A stretch of DNA of 64,000 bases, taken from NCBI RefSeq assembly GCF_000420145.1, contig NZ_ATUJ01000002.1:248001-312000 (forward strand). Direction: 5' to 3'. Under the pieces are notes generated by a model. That model saw only the letters and a program-made list of their open reading frames with translations, was not told where the DNA came from and ran no database searches. This document shows, in pieces, positions 51,324 through 59,115 of the stretch (within the stretch, counting starts at the first letter, position 1; each line of letters opens with the position of its first letter). The translations under genes were made by a program, and so were the position numbers. The stretch comes from Paracoccus zeaxanthinifaciens ATCC 21588. Lineage in GTDB: Bacteria > Pseudomonadota > Alphaproteobacteria > Rhodobacterales > Rhodobacteraceae.

Positions 51324-52486
51324 AAGTGCCTAAGATGACCGTGACAGGAATCGAAGCGATCAGCTTCTACACCCCCCAGAACTACGTGGGACTGGATATC
51401 CTTGCCGCGCATCACGGGATCGACCCCGAGAAGTTCTCGAAGGGGATCGGGCAGGAGAAAATCGCACTGCCCGGCCATGACGAGGATATCGTGACCATGG
51501 CCGCCGAGGCCGCGCTGCCGATCATCGAACGCGCGGGCACGCAGGGCATCGACACGGTTCTGTTCGCCACCGAGAGCGGGATCGACCAGTCGAAGGCCGC
51601 CGCCATCTATCTGCGCCGCCTGCTGGACCTGTCGCCCAACTGCCGTTGCGTCGAGCTGAAGCAGGCCTGCTATTCCGCGACGGCGGCGCTGCAGATGGCC
51701 TGCGCGCATGTCGCCCGCAAGCCCGACCGCAAGGTGCTGGTGATCGCGTCCGATGTCGCGCGCTATGACCGCGAAAGCTCGGGCGAGGCGACGCAGGGTG
51801 CGGGCGCCGTCGCCATCCTTGTCAGCGCCGATCCCAAGGTGGCCGAGATCGGCACCGTCTCGGGGCTGTTCACCGAGGATATCATGGATTTCTGGCGGCC
51901 GAACCACCGCCGCACGCCCCTGTTCGACGGCAAGGCATCGACGCTGCGCTATCTGAACGCGCTGGTCGAGGCGTGGAACGACTATCGCGCGAATGGCGGC
52001 CACGAGTTCGCCGATTTCGCGCATTTCTGCTATCACGTGCCGTTCTCGCGGATGGGCGAGAAGGCGAACAGCCACCTGGCCAAGGCGAACAAGACGCCGG
52101 TGGACATGGGGCAGGTGCAGACGGGCCTGATCTACAACCGGCAGGTCGGGAACTGCTATACCGGGTCGATCTACCTGGCATTCGCCTCGCTGCTGGAGAA
52201 CGCTCAGGAGGACCTGACCGGCGCGCTGGTCGGTCTGTTCAGCTATGGCTCGGGTGCGACGGGCGAATTCTTCGATGCGCGGATCGCGCCCGGTTACCGC
52301 GACCACCTGTTCGCGGAACGCCATCGCGAATTGCTGCAGGATCGCACGCCCGTCACATATGACGAATACGTTGCCCTGTGGGACGAGATCGACCTGACGC
52401 AGGGCGCGCCCGACAAGGCGCGCGGTCGTTTCAGGCTGGCAGGTATCGAGGACGAGAAGCGCATCTATGTCGACCGGCAGGCCTGA
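51320..52486 (+). CDS. hcs: Hydroxymethylglutaryl-CoA synthase
   Basis: A 388-residue thiolase-fold enzyme condensing acetyl-CoA with acetoacetyl-CoA. The catalytic cysteine lies in ELKQACYSATAALQMA (near residue 112), the glutamate in FATESGIDQSKAA, and the histidine in FCYHVPFSRMGEKA. GALVGLFSYGSGATGEFF is the closing family motif. ATG 51320 overlaps the idi stop; a second ATG at 51335 is possible. Its end overlaps mvk by 20 nt. No acetoacetyl-CoA thiolase is in the operon. Confidence 0.94.
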   Translation: MKVPKMTVTGIEAISFYTPQNYVGLDILAAHHGIDPEKFSKGIGQEKIALPGHDEDIVTMAAEAALPIIERAGTQGIDTVLFATESGIDQSKAAAIYLRRLLDLSPNCRCVELKQACYSATAALQMACAHVARKPDRKVLVIASDVARYDRESSGEATQGAGAVAILVSADPKVAEIGTVSGLFTEDIMDFWRPNHRRTPLFDGKASTLRYLNALVEAWNDYRANGGHEFADFAHFCYHVPFSRMGEKANSHLAKANKTPVDMGQVQTGLIYNRQVGNCYTGSIYLAFASLLENAQEDLTGALVGLFSYGSGATGEFFDARIAPGYRDHLFAERHRELLQDRTPVTYDEYVALWDEIDLTQGAPDKARGRFRLAGIEDEKRIYVDRQA

Positions 52487-53603
52487 AGCAGGCGCCCATG
52501 CCCCGGGCAAGCTGATCCTGTCCGGGGAACATTCCGTGCTCTATGGTGCGCCCGCGCTTGCCATGGCCATCGCCCGCTATACCGAGGTGTGGTTCACGCC
52601 GCTTGGCATTGGCGAGGGGATACGCACGACATTCGCCAATCTCTCGGGCGGGGCGACCTATTCGCTGAAGCTGCTGTCGGGGTTCAAGTCGCGGCTGGAC
52701 CGCCGGTTCGAGCAGTTCCTGAACGGCGACCTAAAGGTGCACAAGGTCCTGACCCATCCCGACGATCTGGCGGTCTATGCGCTGGCGTCGCTTCTGCACG
52801 ACAAGCCGCCGGGGACCGCCGCGATGCCGGGCATCGGCGCGATGCACCACCTGCCGCGACCGGGTGAGCTGGGCAGCCGGACGGAGCTGCCCATCGGCGC
52901 GGGCATGGGGTCGTCTGCGGCCATCGTCGCGGCCACCACGGTCCTGTTCGAGACGCTGCTGGACCGGCCCAAGACGCCCGAACAGCGCTTCGACCGCGTC
53001 CGCTTCTGCGAGCGGTTGAAGCACGGCAAGGCCGGTCCCATCGACGCGGCCAGCGTCGTGCGCGGCGGGCTTGTCCGCGTGGGCGGGAACGGGCCGGGTT
53101 CGATCAGCAGCTTCGATTTGCCCGAGGATCACGACCTTGTCGCGGGACGCGGCTGGTACTGGGTACTGCACGGGCGCCCCGTCAGCGGGACCGGCGAATG
53201 CGTCAGCGCGGTCGCGGCGGCGCATGGTCGCGATGCGGCGCTGTGGGACGCCTTCGCAGCCTGCACCCGCGCGTTGGAGGCCGCGCTGCTGTCTGGGGGC
53301 AGCCCCGACGCCGCCATCACCGAGAACCAGCGCCTGCTGGAACGCATCGGCGTCGTGCCGGCAGCGACGCAGGCCCTCGTGGCCCAGATCGAGGAGGCGG
53401 GTGGCGCGGCCAAGATCTGCGGCGCAGGTTCCGTGCGGGGCGATCACGGCGGGGCGGTCCTCGTGCGGATTGACGACGCGCAGGCGATGGCTTCGGTCAT
53501 GGCGCGCCATCCCGACCTCGACTGGGCGCCCCTGCGCATGTCGCGCACGGGGGCGGCACCCGGCCCCGCGCCGCGTGCGCAACCGCTGCCGGGGCAGGGC
53601 TGA
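52467..53603 (+). CDS. mvk: Mevalonate kinase
   Basis: A 378-residue GHMP kinase making mevalonate 5-phosphate from mevalonate and ATP. GHMP motif 1 is GKLILSGEHSVLYGAPALA. The ATP-binding loop is LPIGAGMGSSAAIVAATT, and motif 3 is AKICGAGSVRGDHGGAVLV. It differs clearly from the two following kinases of the same fold. It overlaps hcs by 20 nt and ends in a TGATG overlap with pmk. The C-terminus is proline- and alanine-rich. Confidence 0.92.
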   Translation: MSTGRPEAGAHAPGKLILSGEHSVLYGAPALAMAIARYTEVWFTPLGIGEGIRTTFANLSGGATYSLKLLSGFKSRLDRRFEQFLNGDLKVHKVLTHPDDLAVYALASLLHDKPPGTAAMPGIGAMHHLPRPGELGSRTELPIGAGMGSSAAIVAATTVLFETLLDRPKTPEQRFDRVRFCERLKHGKAGPIDAASVVRGGLVRVGGNGPGSISSFDLPEDHDLVAGRGWYWVLHGRPVSGTGECVSAVAAAHGRDAALWDAFAACTRALEAALLSGGSPDAAITENQRLLERIGVVPAATQALVAQIEEAGGAAKICGAGSVRGDHGGAVLVRIDDAQAMASVMARHPDLDWAPLRMSRTGAAPGPAPRAQPLPGQG

Positions 53604-54520
53604 TGGATCAGGTCATCCGCGCCAGCGCGCCGGGTTCGGTCATGATCACGGGCGAACATGCCGTGGTCTATGGACACCGCGCCATCGTCGCCGGGATCGA
53701 GCAGCGCGCCCATGTGACGATCGTCCCGCGTGCCGACCGCATGTTTCGCATCACCTCGCAGATCGGGGCGCCGCAGCAGGGGTCGCTGGACGATCTGCCT
53801 GCGGGCGGGACCTATCGCTTCGTGCTGGCCGCCATCGCGCGACACGCGCCGGACCTGCCTTGCGGGTTCGACATGGACATCACCTCGGGGATCGATCCGA
53901 GGCTCGGGCTTGGATCCTCGGCGGCGGTGACGGTCGCCTGCCTCGGCGCGCTGTCGCGGCTGGCGGGGCGGGGGACCGAGGGGCTGCATGACGACGCGCT
54001 GCGCATCGTCCGCGCCATCCAGGGCAGGGGCAGCGGGGCCGATCTGGCGGCCAGCCTGCATGGCGGCTTCGTCGCCTATCGCGCGCCCGATGGCGGTGCC
54101 GCGCAGATCGAGGCGCTTCCGGTGCCGCCGGGGCCGTTCGGCCTGCGCTATGCGGGCTACAAGACCCCGACAGCCGAGGTGCTGCGCCTTGTGGCCGATC
54201 GGATGGCGGGCAACGAGGCCGCTTTCGACGCGCTCTACTCCCGGATGGGCGCAAGCGCAGATGCCGCGATCCGCGCGGCGCAAGGGCTGGACTGGGCTGC
54301 ATTCCACGACGCGCTGAACGAATACCAGCGCCTGATGGAGCAGCTGGGCGTGTCCGACGACACGCTGGACGCGATCATCCGCGAGGCGCGCGACGCGGGC
54401 GCCGCAGTCGCCAAGATCTCCGGCTCGGGGCTGGGGGATTGCGTGCTGGCACTGGGCGACCAGCCCAAGGGTTTCGTGCCCGCAAGCATTGCCGAGAAGG
54501 GACTTGTTTTCGATGACTGA
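53603..54520 (+). CDS. pmk: Phosphomevalonate kinase (alphaproteobacterial GHMP type)
   Basis: A 305-residue GHMP-family protein with APGSVMITGEHAVVYGHRAIVAG, RLGLGSSAAVTVACLGAL and AKISGSGLGDCVLALG. On sequence alone it looks like another mevalonate kinase. The assignment as phosphomevalonate kinase comes from its place between mvk and mvd and from the characterised Paracoccus zeaxanthinifaciens operon with the same order. It would make mevalonate diphosphate. The start shares one base with the mvk stop. Confidence 0.88.
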   Translation: MDQVIRASAPGSVMITGEHAVVYGHRAIVAGIEQRAHVTIVPRADRMFRITSQIGAPQQGSLDDLPAGGTYRFVLAAIARHAPDLPCGFDMDITSGIDPRLGLGSSAAVTVACLGALSRLAGRGTEGLHDDALRIVRAIQGRGSGADLAASLHGGFVAYRAPDGGAAQIEALPVPPGPFGLRYAGYKTPTAEVLRLVADRMAGNEAAFDALYSRMGASADAAIRAAQGLDWAAFHDALNEYQRLMEQLGVSDDTLDAIIREARDAGAAVAKISGSGLGDCVLALGDQPKGFVPASIAEKGLVFDD

Positions 54521-55511
54521 TGCCGTCCGCGACATGATCGCCCGTGCCATGGCGGGCGCGACCGACATCCGAGCAGCCGAGGCTTATGCGCCCAGCAACA
54601 TCGCGCTGTCGAAATACTGGGGCAAGCGCGACGCCGCGCGGAACCTTCCGCTGAACAGCTCCGTCTCGATCTCGTTGGCGAACTGGGGCTCTCATACGCG
54701 GGTCGAGGGGTCCGGCACGGGCCACGACGAGGTGCATCACAACGGCACGCTGCTGGATCCGGGCGACGCCTTCGCGCGCCGCGCGTTGGCATTCGCTGAC
54801 CTGTTCCGGGGGGGGAGGCACCTGCCGCTGCGGATCACGACGCAGAACTCGATCCCGACGGCGGCGGGGCTTGCCTCGTCGGCCTCGGGGTTCGCGGCGC
54901 TGACCCGTGCGCTGGCGGGGGCGTTCGGGCTGGATCTGGACGACACGGATCTGAGCCGCATCGCCCGGATCGGCAGTGGCAGCGCCGCCCGCTCGATCTG
55001 GCACGGCTTCGTCCGCTGGAACCGGGGCGAGGCCGAGGATGGGCATGACAGCCACGGCGTCCCGCTGGACCTGCGCTGGCCCGGCTTCCGCATCGCGATC
55101 GTGGCCGTGGACAAGGGGCCCAAGCCTTTCAGTTCGCGCGACGGCATGAACCACACGGTCGAGACCAGCCCGCTGTTCCCGCCCTGGCCTGCGCAGGCGG
55201 AAGCGGATTGCCGCGTCATCGAGGATGCGATCGCCGCCCGCGACATGGCCGCCCTGGGTCCGCGGGTCGAGGCGAACGCCCTTGCGATGCACGCCACGAT
55301 GATGGCCGCGCGCCCGCCGCTCTGCTACCTGACGGGCGGCAGCTGGCAGGTGCTGGAACGCCTGTGGCAGGCCCGCGCGGACGGGCTTGCGGCCTTTGCG
55401 ACGATGGATGCCGGCCCGAACGTCAAGCTGATCTTCGAGGAAAGCAGCGCCGCCGACGTGCTGTACCTGTTCCCCGACGCCAGCCTGATCGCGCCGTTCG
55501 AGGGGCGTTGA
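54513..55511 (+). CDS. mvd: Diphosphomevalonate decarboxylase
   Basis: A 332-residue GHMP enzyme that decarboxylates mevalonate diphosphate to isopentenyl diphosphate with ATP. Family motifs are AYAPSNIALSKYWGKRD (substrate and ATP), TAAGLASSASGFAALTRAL, GSGSAARSIWHGFVRW and TMDAGPNVKLIFEES. The ATG at 54513 is preferred; the earlier open frame lies inside pmk. It overlaps pmk by eight nt and ends the operon. No terminator hairpin follows its stop. Confidence 0.94.
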   Translation: MTDAVRDMIARAMAGATDIRAAEAYAPSNIALSKYWGKRDAARNLPLNSSVSISLANWGSHTRVEGSGTGHDEVHHNGTLLDPGDAFARRALAFADLFRGGRHLPLRITTQNSIPTAAGLASSASGFAALTRALAGAFGLDLDDTDLSRIARIGSGSAARSIWHGFVRWNRGEAEDGHDSHGVPLDLRWPGFRIAIVAVDKGPKPFSSRDGMNHTVETSPLFPPWPAQAEADCRVIEDAIAARDMAALGPRVEANALAMHATMMAARPPLCYLTGGSWQVLERLWQARADGLAAFATMDAGPNVKLIFEESSAADVLYLFPDASLIAPFEGR

Positions 55512-55813
55512 ACGCGTAAGACGACCACTGGGTAAGGTTCTGCCGCGCGTGGTCTCGACTGCCTGCAAAGAGGTGCTTGAGTTGCTGCGTGACTGCGGCG
55601 GCCGACTTCGTGGGACTTGCCCGCCACGCTGACGCGCTGGAAACGCGCCCGCGGATTACGACCGCGTCATTGCCCTGAACCAATTTCCCGTCGGTCGACG
55701 CGGTGCAACGCATGGGCGCTGTTGGTTCCACCCGTGTCGGCAGGCAGATGGCGCAGTCCCATAGCTTGGGCAGGATGCGGCACTGCCGGTCGCGGGCGTG
55801 GGTGGCGCGTCAA
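55512..55813. other. Intergenic stretch with possible gene remnant
   Basis: About 300 bases separate mvd from the LysR gene. A minus-strand frame here (55731-55512 and beyond) reads MRCTASTDGKLVQGNDAVV and further like an ordinary protein, but no family is recognisable, and it runs into the mvd coding region. I cannot decide between a decayed gene or insertion-sequence scrap and chance. Confidence 0.4.
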
Positions 55814-56713
55814 TCAGTCGAAATCCGCCACGATCTGGCCGATCATGCGGCGCAGCCACAGGTGGCCGGGATCGCGGCGCAAGCGCGGGTGCCATGCGAT
55901 CTGGCTGGGAAAGCGGCCTAGGTCCACGGGAACGGGCAGGTTCCGCAGCCCATAGGCATCCGCGGTCATGGAGGCCACGCGCGCGGGCACCGTGGCGATG
56001 CCGCCCAGTCGCGCGACCACGGGCGGGGCCGACAGGAAATGCGACACGACGACCGCGGTTCGGCGGCGAAGGCCCGTGCCCTCCATCCGCTTGTGCAGGC
56101 CCGTGCGCCATTTGCCGGGCGGGGCCACGACGACATGCGGCAGGCTCTCGTAGCGGGCCTGGTCCAGCGCCGCGCCGTCGGGCAGGGCCTGCGGGGCGAC
56201 GATGCAGCGGAACCCGTCGCTGAACAGCTCGGACACGACCAGATCCTCGGGCGGGGTGTCGAACCGCCCGATCGCAAGGTCGAAAGCCCGCCCCGCAAGG
56301 TGGCGCGGGTCGAGGTCGGGCCCGATGGGCGACACCTCGAGCGCGGCCTGTGGGGCTTGCGTCGCGAAGGCCGCCGCAAGCGCGGGCGTCAGCACGATCT
56401 CGGCATATGGGCCCAGCAGCAGCCGGAAGCGGCGCGTCGTGCGCGAGGGATCGAAGGGTTCGGCGGCGCGGAACGCCTGTTCCAGCCGTTCGAGGCCCGC
56501 CGCGATGTCGGGCGCGATCTCCAGCGCCTTCTCGGTCGGTTCGACCCCGTAGCGGGCGCGCAGGAACAGCTCGTCGCCCAGGGCCTCGCGCAGGCGGGAC
56601 AGGGCCGCGCTGACGGTGCTCTGGGATTGGCCCAGTCTTTCGGCGGCGGCGGTCACGTTGCGTTCCTCCATGACGGCATGGAACACGCGAAGAAGGGAGA
56701 TGTCTGGCGTCAT
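55814..56713 (-). CDS. LysR family transcriptional regulator
   Basis: A 299-residue LysR regulator, with helix-turn-helix LLRVFHAVMEERNVTAAAERLGQSQSTVSAALSRLREALGDELFLRARYGVEPT near the start and an effector domain with PYAEIVLTPALAAAFATQAPQ and related strands. The opening resembles the NodD/LinR-type subgroup. It is divergent from the DJ-1/PfpI gene, and a perfect ATATCGATAT palindrome (56723-56732) lies close to its start. The stop is at 55814. Regulation of the neighbour is likely but unproven. Confidence 0.9.
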   Translation of the reverse strand: MTPDISLLRVFHAVMEERNVTAAAERLGQSQSTVSAALSRLREALGDELFLRARYGVEPTEKALEIAPDIAAGLERLEQAFRAAEPFDPSRTTRRFRLLLGPYAEIVLTPALAAAFATQAPQAALEVSPIGPDLDPRHLAGRAFDLAIGRFDTPPEDLVVSELFSDGFRCIVAPQALPDGAALDQARYESLPHVVVAPPGKWRTGLHKRMEGTGLRRRTAVVVSHFLSAPPVVARLGGIATVPARVASMTADAYGLRNLPVPVDLGRFPSQIAWHPRLRRDPGHLWLRRMIGQIVADFD

Positions 56714-56722
56714 ATGTCCAGA

Positions 56723-56732
56723 ATATCGATAT
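56723..56732. promoter_or_regulatory. ATATCGATAT palindrome upstream of the LysR gene
   Basis: A perfect 10-bp palindrome within the 126-nt space between divergent LysR and DJ-1/PfpI genes, standing out as an AT-rich island. It could be part of the LysR recognition site. Confidence 0.4.
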
Positions 56733-56839
56733 CTGACGTTGCCTGCATCAATTTCCCGAACGATACGCGCGTCCCTATGTTCCATCCCGAAGCACGGCAC
56801 ATGCCCGTGCGCAGGAACCGAACAGAAGGAGATCCGCAT

Positions 56840-57523
56840 ATGGCACGCATCCTGATCCTCTCGACCGCCGCCGACGTGATGGGCGATACCGGCAAGCCGA
56901 CCGGCGTCTGGTACGAGGAACTGGCGACCCCCTATTACGCCTTTCTCGATGCCGGGCACGAGGTCGTGCTGGTGACGCCTGCGGGCAAGCCCGTTCCCAT
57001 CGATCCGAACTCCGACGAGACGGGCGAGAACGCCCCCGCCAGCGTCACGCGTTTCCGCGGCGACGAGGCAGCCACCGCGCTGCTGGCCGCGCCGGGCCGG
57101 CTCGAGGATATGGACGTCAAGCAGTTCGACGCGCTCTATATTCCCGGTGGGCATGGCGCGATGTACGACCTGGCCGAAAGCAACCTGGTCGCGGGCGTGA
57201 TCGGCACGGCATGGGACGCGGGCAAGGTCGTCGCCTCGGTCTGCCACGGTCCGGCGGCCTTCGCCAAGGCGGTCGATGCGAATGGCGATCCCATCGTCAA
57301 GGGCCGCAAGGTGTCGGCATTCACCGACAGCGAGGAACGCGCCGTCGGCCTGGCCGATGCGATGCCCTTCCTGCTGGAGACCAAGCTGCGCGAGCTGGGC
57401 GCGATCTTCGAGAACGTCGCCGACTGGCAGCCGCATTCGGTCGTGGACGGGCGTCTGGTGACCGGCCAGAACCCCGCATCCTCGGATGGCGCAGCCGAGA
57501 AGGTGCTGGCCCTGCTGGCCTGA
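56840..57523 (+). CDS. DJ-1/PfpI family protein (class I glutamine amidotransferase-like, Hsp31 type)
   Basis: A 227-residue DJ-1/PfpI protein. The nucleophile elbow is SVCHGPAAFA (cysteine near residue 136), GGHGAMYDLAES holds a histidine, and KPTGVWYEELATPYYAFLDAGHEVVLVTPAGKPVPIDP is the Hsp31-like N-terminal signature. Relatives are glyoxalase III-type enzymes or chaperones that remove methylglyoxal damage. An AGAAGGAGA ribosome binding site precedes the ATG at 56840. A strong hairpin terminator follows. Confidence 0.9.
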   Translation: MARILILSTAADVMGDTGKPTGVWYEELATPYYAFLDAGHEVVLVTPAGKPVPIDPNSDETGENAPASVTRFRGDEAATALLAAPGRLEDMDVKQFDALYIPGGHGAMYDLAESNLVAGVIGTAWDAGKVVASVCHGPAAFAKAVDANGDPIVKGRKVSAFTDSEERAVGLADAMPFLLETKLRELGAIFENVADWQPHSVVDGRLVTGQNPASSDGAAEKVLALLA

Positions 57524-57532
57524 TCCCGATTT

Positions 57533-57558
57533 GCGCCGCCCGCGATGTCGGGCGGCGC
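57533..57558. terminator. Bidirectional hairpin terminator
   Basis: GCGCCGCCCG (57533-57542) pairs perfectly with CGGGCGGCGC (57549-57558) over a 6-nt loop, followed by CTTCT, between the convergent DJ-1/PfpI and TetR genes. Confidence 0.75.
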
Positions 57559-57562
57559 GCTT

Positions 57563-58084
57563 CTATGCCATGGCCAGCAGCTCGGCCTGCCAATCCGCCG
57601 TGTCGCAGCCATCGAGCGCGGCAAGCCACGCGCCGTCGGCGGCCAGCCGGATCACCTTGAACCGCGTCCCTGCATCCGTGGCGGCGTGGCGGGCCTCCTG
57701 GTCGGCCATCCACGCATACCAATCCGCCCGCAATTGCGGATCGGCCCACATCGCGGCGGTCAGTTGCAGCTCCACATCGTCCGCCGTCACATCCAGGCAG
57801 GTCCTGACATAGGCACGGGTAAAGCGGCCCATGCCGACCTCGGACGCCAGATGATCGTCCAGCATGGCCGAGAATGTGGTGATCGCATGTTCGCGCATCG
57901 CGTCGATCAGCGCGCTCTTGTCACGGAAATGGTGCATCAGCCCGCCCTTGGTGACGCCCGCCGCATCCGCCACCGCCTGCAGGGTCACGGTCTGGATCCC
58001 GTGCCGGACCGCGATGCCGCTTGCCGCGTGCAGGATCGCCTGCTGGACTTGTTCCGGGCGCTTGGGCCTGTGAAGCCCGCTCAA
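57563..58084 (-). CDS. TetR family transcriptional regulator of the SMR pump
   Basis: A 173-residue regulator. Residues 12-60 form the TetR helix-turn-helix (AILHAASGIAVRHGIQTVTLQAVADAAGVTKGGLMHHFRDKSALIDAM), and the C-terminal domain is of the helical TetR type. The start is a TTG at 58084 whose last bases overlap the stop of the SMR gene (TTGA), so the pump and its regulator are made from one mRNA. The perfect operator upstream of the SMR gene fits autorepression. Confidence 0.88.
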   Translation of the reverse strand: MSGLHRPKRPEQVQQAILHAASGIAVRHGIQTVTLQAVADAAGVTKGGLMHHFRDKSALIDAMREHAITTFSAMLDDHLASEVGMGRFTRAYVRTCLDVTADDVELQLTAAMWADPQLRADWYAWMADQEARHAATDAGTRFKVIRLAADGAWLAALDGCDTADWQAELLAMA

Positions 58085-58410
58085 TGCGCGGAACCCGATA
58101 CGGCGTTGATCAGCACCACCCCGGTCACGATGAAGCCGATGCCCACGATCGCCGCAAGATCCAGCGCCTGCCTGAACAGCACCACGCCGATCAGCGCCGT
58201 CAGCACGATGCCCACGCCCGCCCAGACGCCATAGGCGATCCCAAGCGGGATGTGCCGCAGCGCCAGCGACAGGCAGTAGAAGGCCAGCACATACAGCGCC
58301 ACCGTCGCCAGCGACGGCAGCAGCCGCGTGAACTGCTGCGATTTCATCAGTGCCGTCGATCCCGCGACCTCGGCCACGATCGCGACCCCAAGGATAAGCC
58401 ATGCCTGCAT
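58081..58410 (-). CDS. Small multidrug resistance (SMR) family transporter
   Basis: A 109-residue, four-helix transporter starting MQAWLILGVAIVAEVAGSTALMKSQQFTRLLPS. The membrane glutamate in the first helix is the catalytic residue of SMR proteins, and ALRHIPLGIAYGVWAGVGIVLTALIG is the second-to-third helix core. It exports lipophilic cations or guanidinium in exchange for protons. An earlier in-frame start crosses the operator and is rejected. A TetR gene is coupled behind it. Confidence 0.93.
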   Translation of the reverse strand: MQAWLILGVAIVAEVAGSTALMKSQQFTRLLPSLATVALYVLAFYCLSLALRHIPLGIAYGVWAGVGIVLTALIGVVLFRQALDLAAIVGIGFIVTGVVLINAVSGSAH

Positions 58411-58419
58411 GTCGGCCCC

Positions 58420-58449
58420 GCTAACAAACCATCCGGTCGGTTTGTTAGC
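58420..58449. promoter_or_regulatory. TetR operator palindrome
   Basis: GCTAACAAACC (58420-58430) and GGTTTGTTAGC (58439-58449) are exact inverted copies around ATCCGGTC, 10 nt before the SMR start. The AAACC-GGTTT core resembles operators of TetR-controlled SMR pumps. Confidence 0.8.
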
Positions 58450-58476
58450 GGATCGGTCGCGATCCTTCAAGCGGCG

Positions 58477-59022
58477 TCAGCCCGGATAGTGCATCGTGTT
58501 CAGGAACCGCGACCTGCGGTCCAGCGGGTTGCGATACCCGTGCGCCTGATCCGCGTTGAAGCGGAGCGCGCGGTCAGGCTCGACCCTGATCCAGTCGGAC
58601 CCCAGCCAGATCTCGACCGCGCCCTCGATGACGAAGATGTCCTCGACGACGCCGGGGGCATGGGGTTCCGAGCGATGTTCCCAGTTCGGGGCCAGGTCGT
58701 GCAGGAACACCTCGGTGCCGGTCTTGGGATCGAAGGGGAACAGCGTGCGGAAGGCGGGGCCGTCGACGAAACCCTCGTGCGGTCGAATGGGGGCGCTGTC
58801 ACTGCGCGACGGTCCGATCAGCGCGGTCAGCGGCAGTTGCAGCCCCCGGCACAGCTTCCACAGCGTGGCCATGGTCGGGCTGCTCTCGCCCCGCTCGATC
58901 TGGCCCAGCATCGCCTTGCTGACCCCTGTCGCCTCGGCCGCCGCGCTGAGGCTGAGGCCCGCACGGGCGCGCGCCTCGCGAAGATTGTCGCCCACGATCT
59001 CATCCCTGCGTGGCTCGGTCAT
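58477..59022 (-). CDS. XRE family regulator with cupin domain
   Basis: A 181-residue protein with an N-terminal Cro/CI helix-turn-helix (LREARARAGLSLSAAAEATGVSKAMLGQIERGESSPTMATLWKLCRGLQLPLTALIG) and a C-terminal cupin (GVVEDIFVIEGAVEIWLGSDWIRVEPDRALRFNADQAHGYRN). Cupin-XRE regulators bind a small ligand to control nearby transport or catabolism genes. ATG 59022 with GGGGA before it is preferred; ATGs at 59028, 59037 and 59055 are alternatives. It is divergent from BenE, with paired repeats between them. Confidence 0.88.
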   Translation of the reverse strand: MTEPRRDEIVGDNLREARARAGLSLSAAAEATGVSKAMLGQIERGESSPTMATLWKLCRGLQLPLTALIGPSRSDSAPIRPHEGFVDGPAFRTLFPFDPKTGTEVFLHDLAPNWEHRSEPHAPGVVEDIFVIEGAVEIWLGSDWIRVEPDRALRFNADQAHGYRNPLDRRSRFLNTMHYPG

Positions 59023-59049
59023 GTGCATCCCCGTCATTCCCGTGTTGTG

Positions 59050-59094
59050 CGTCATAACGCACGCGTGCTAGGCCTGCGTACGTCATAGCGCACG
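59050..59094. promoter_or_regulatory. Direct repeats between XRE-cupin and BenE genes
   Basis: CGTCATAACGCACG (59050-59063) and CGTCATAGCGCACG (59081-59094) differ at one base and are 31 bp apart, three helical turns. Each has an internal GTGCG-like/CGCAC character. They are the probable binding sites of the XRE-cupin regulator for both promoters. Confidence 0.65.
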
Positions 59095-59115
59095 ATTCCC
59101 GGATTAGAGACTGCC

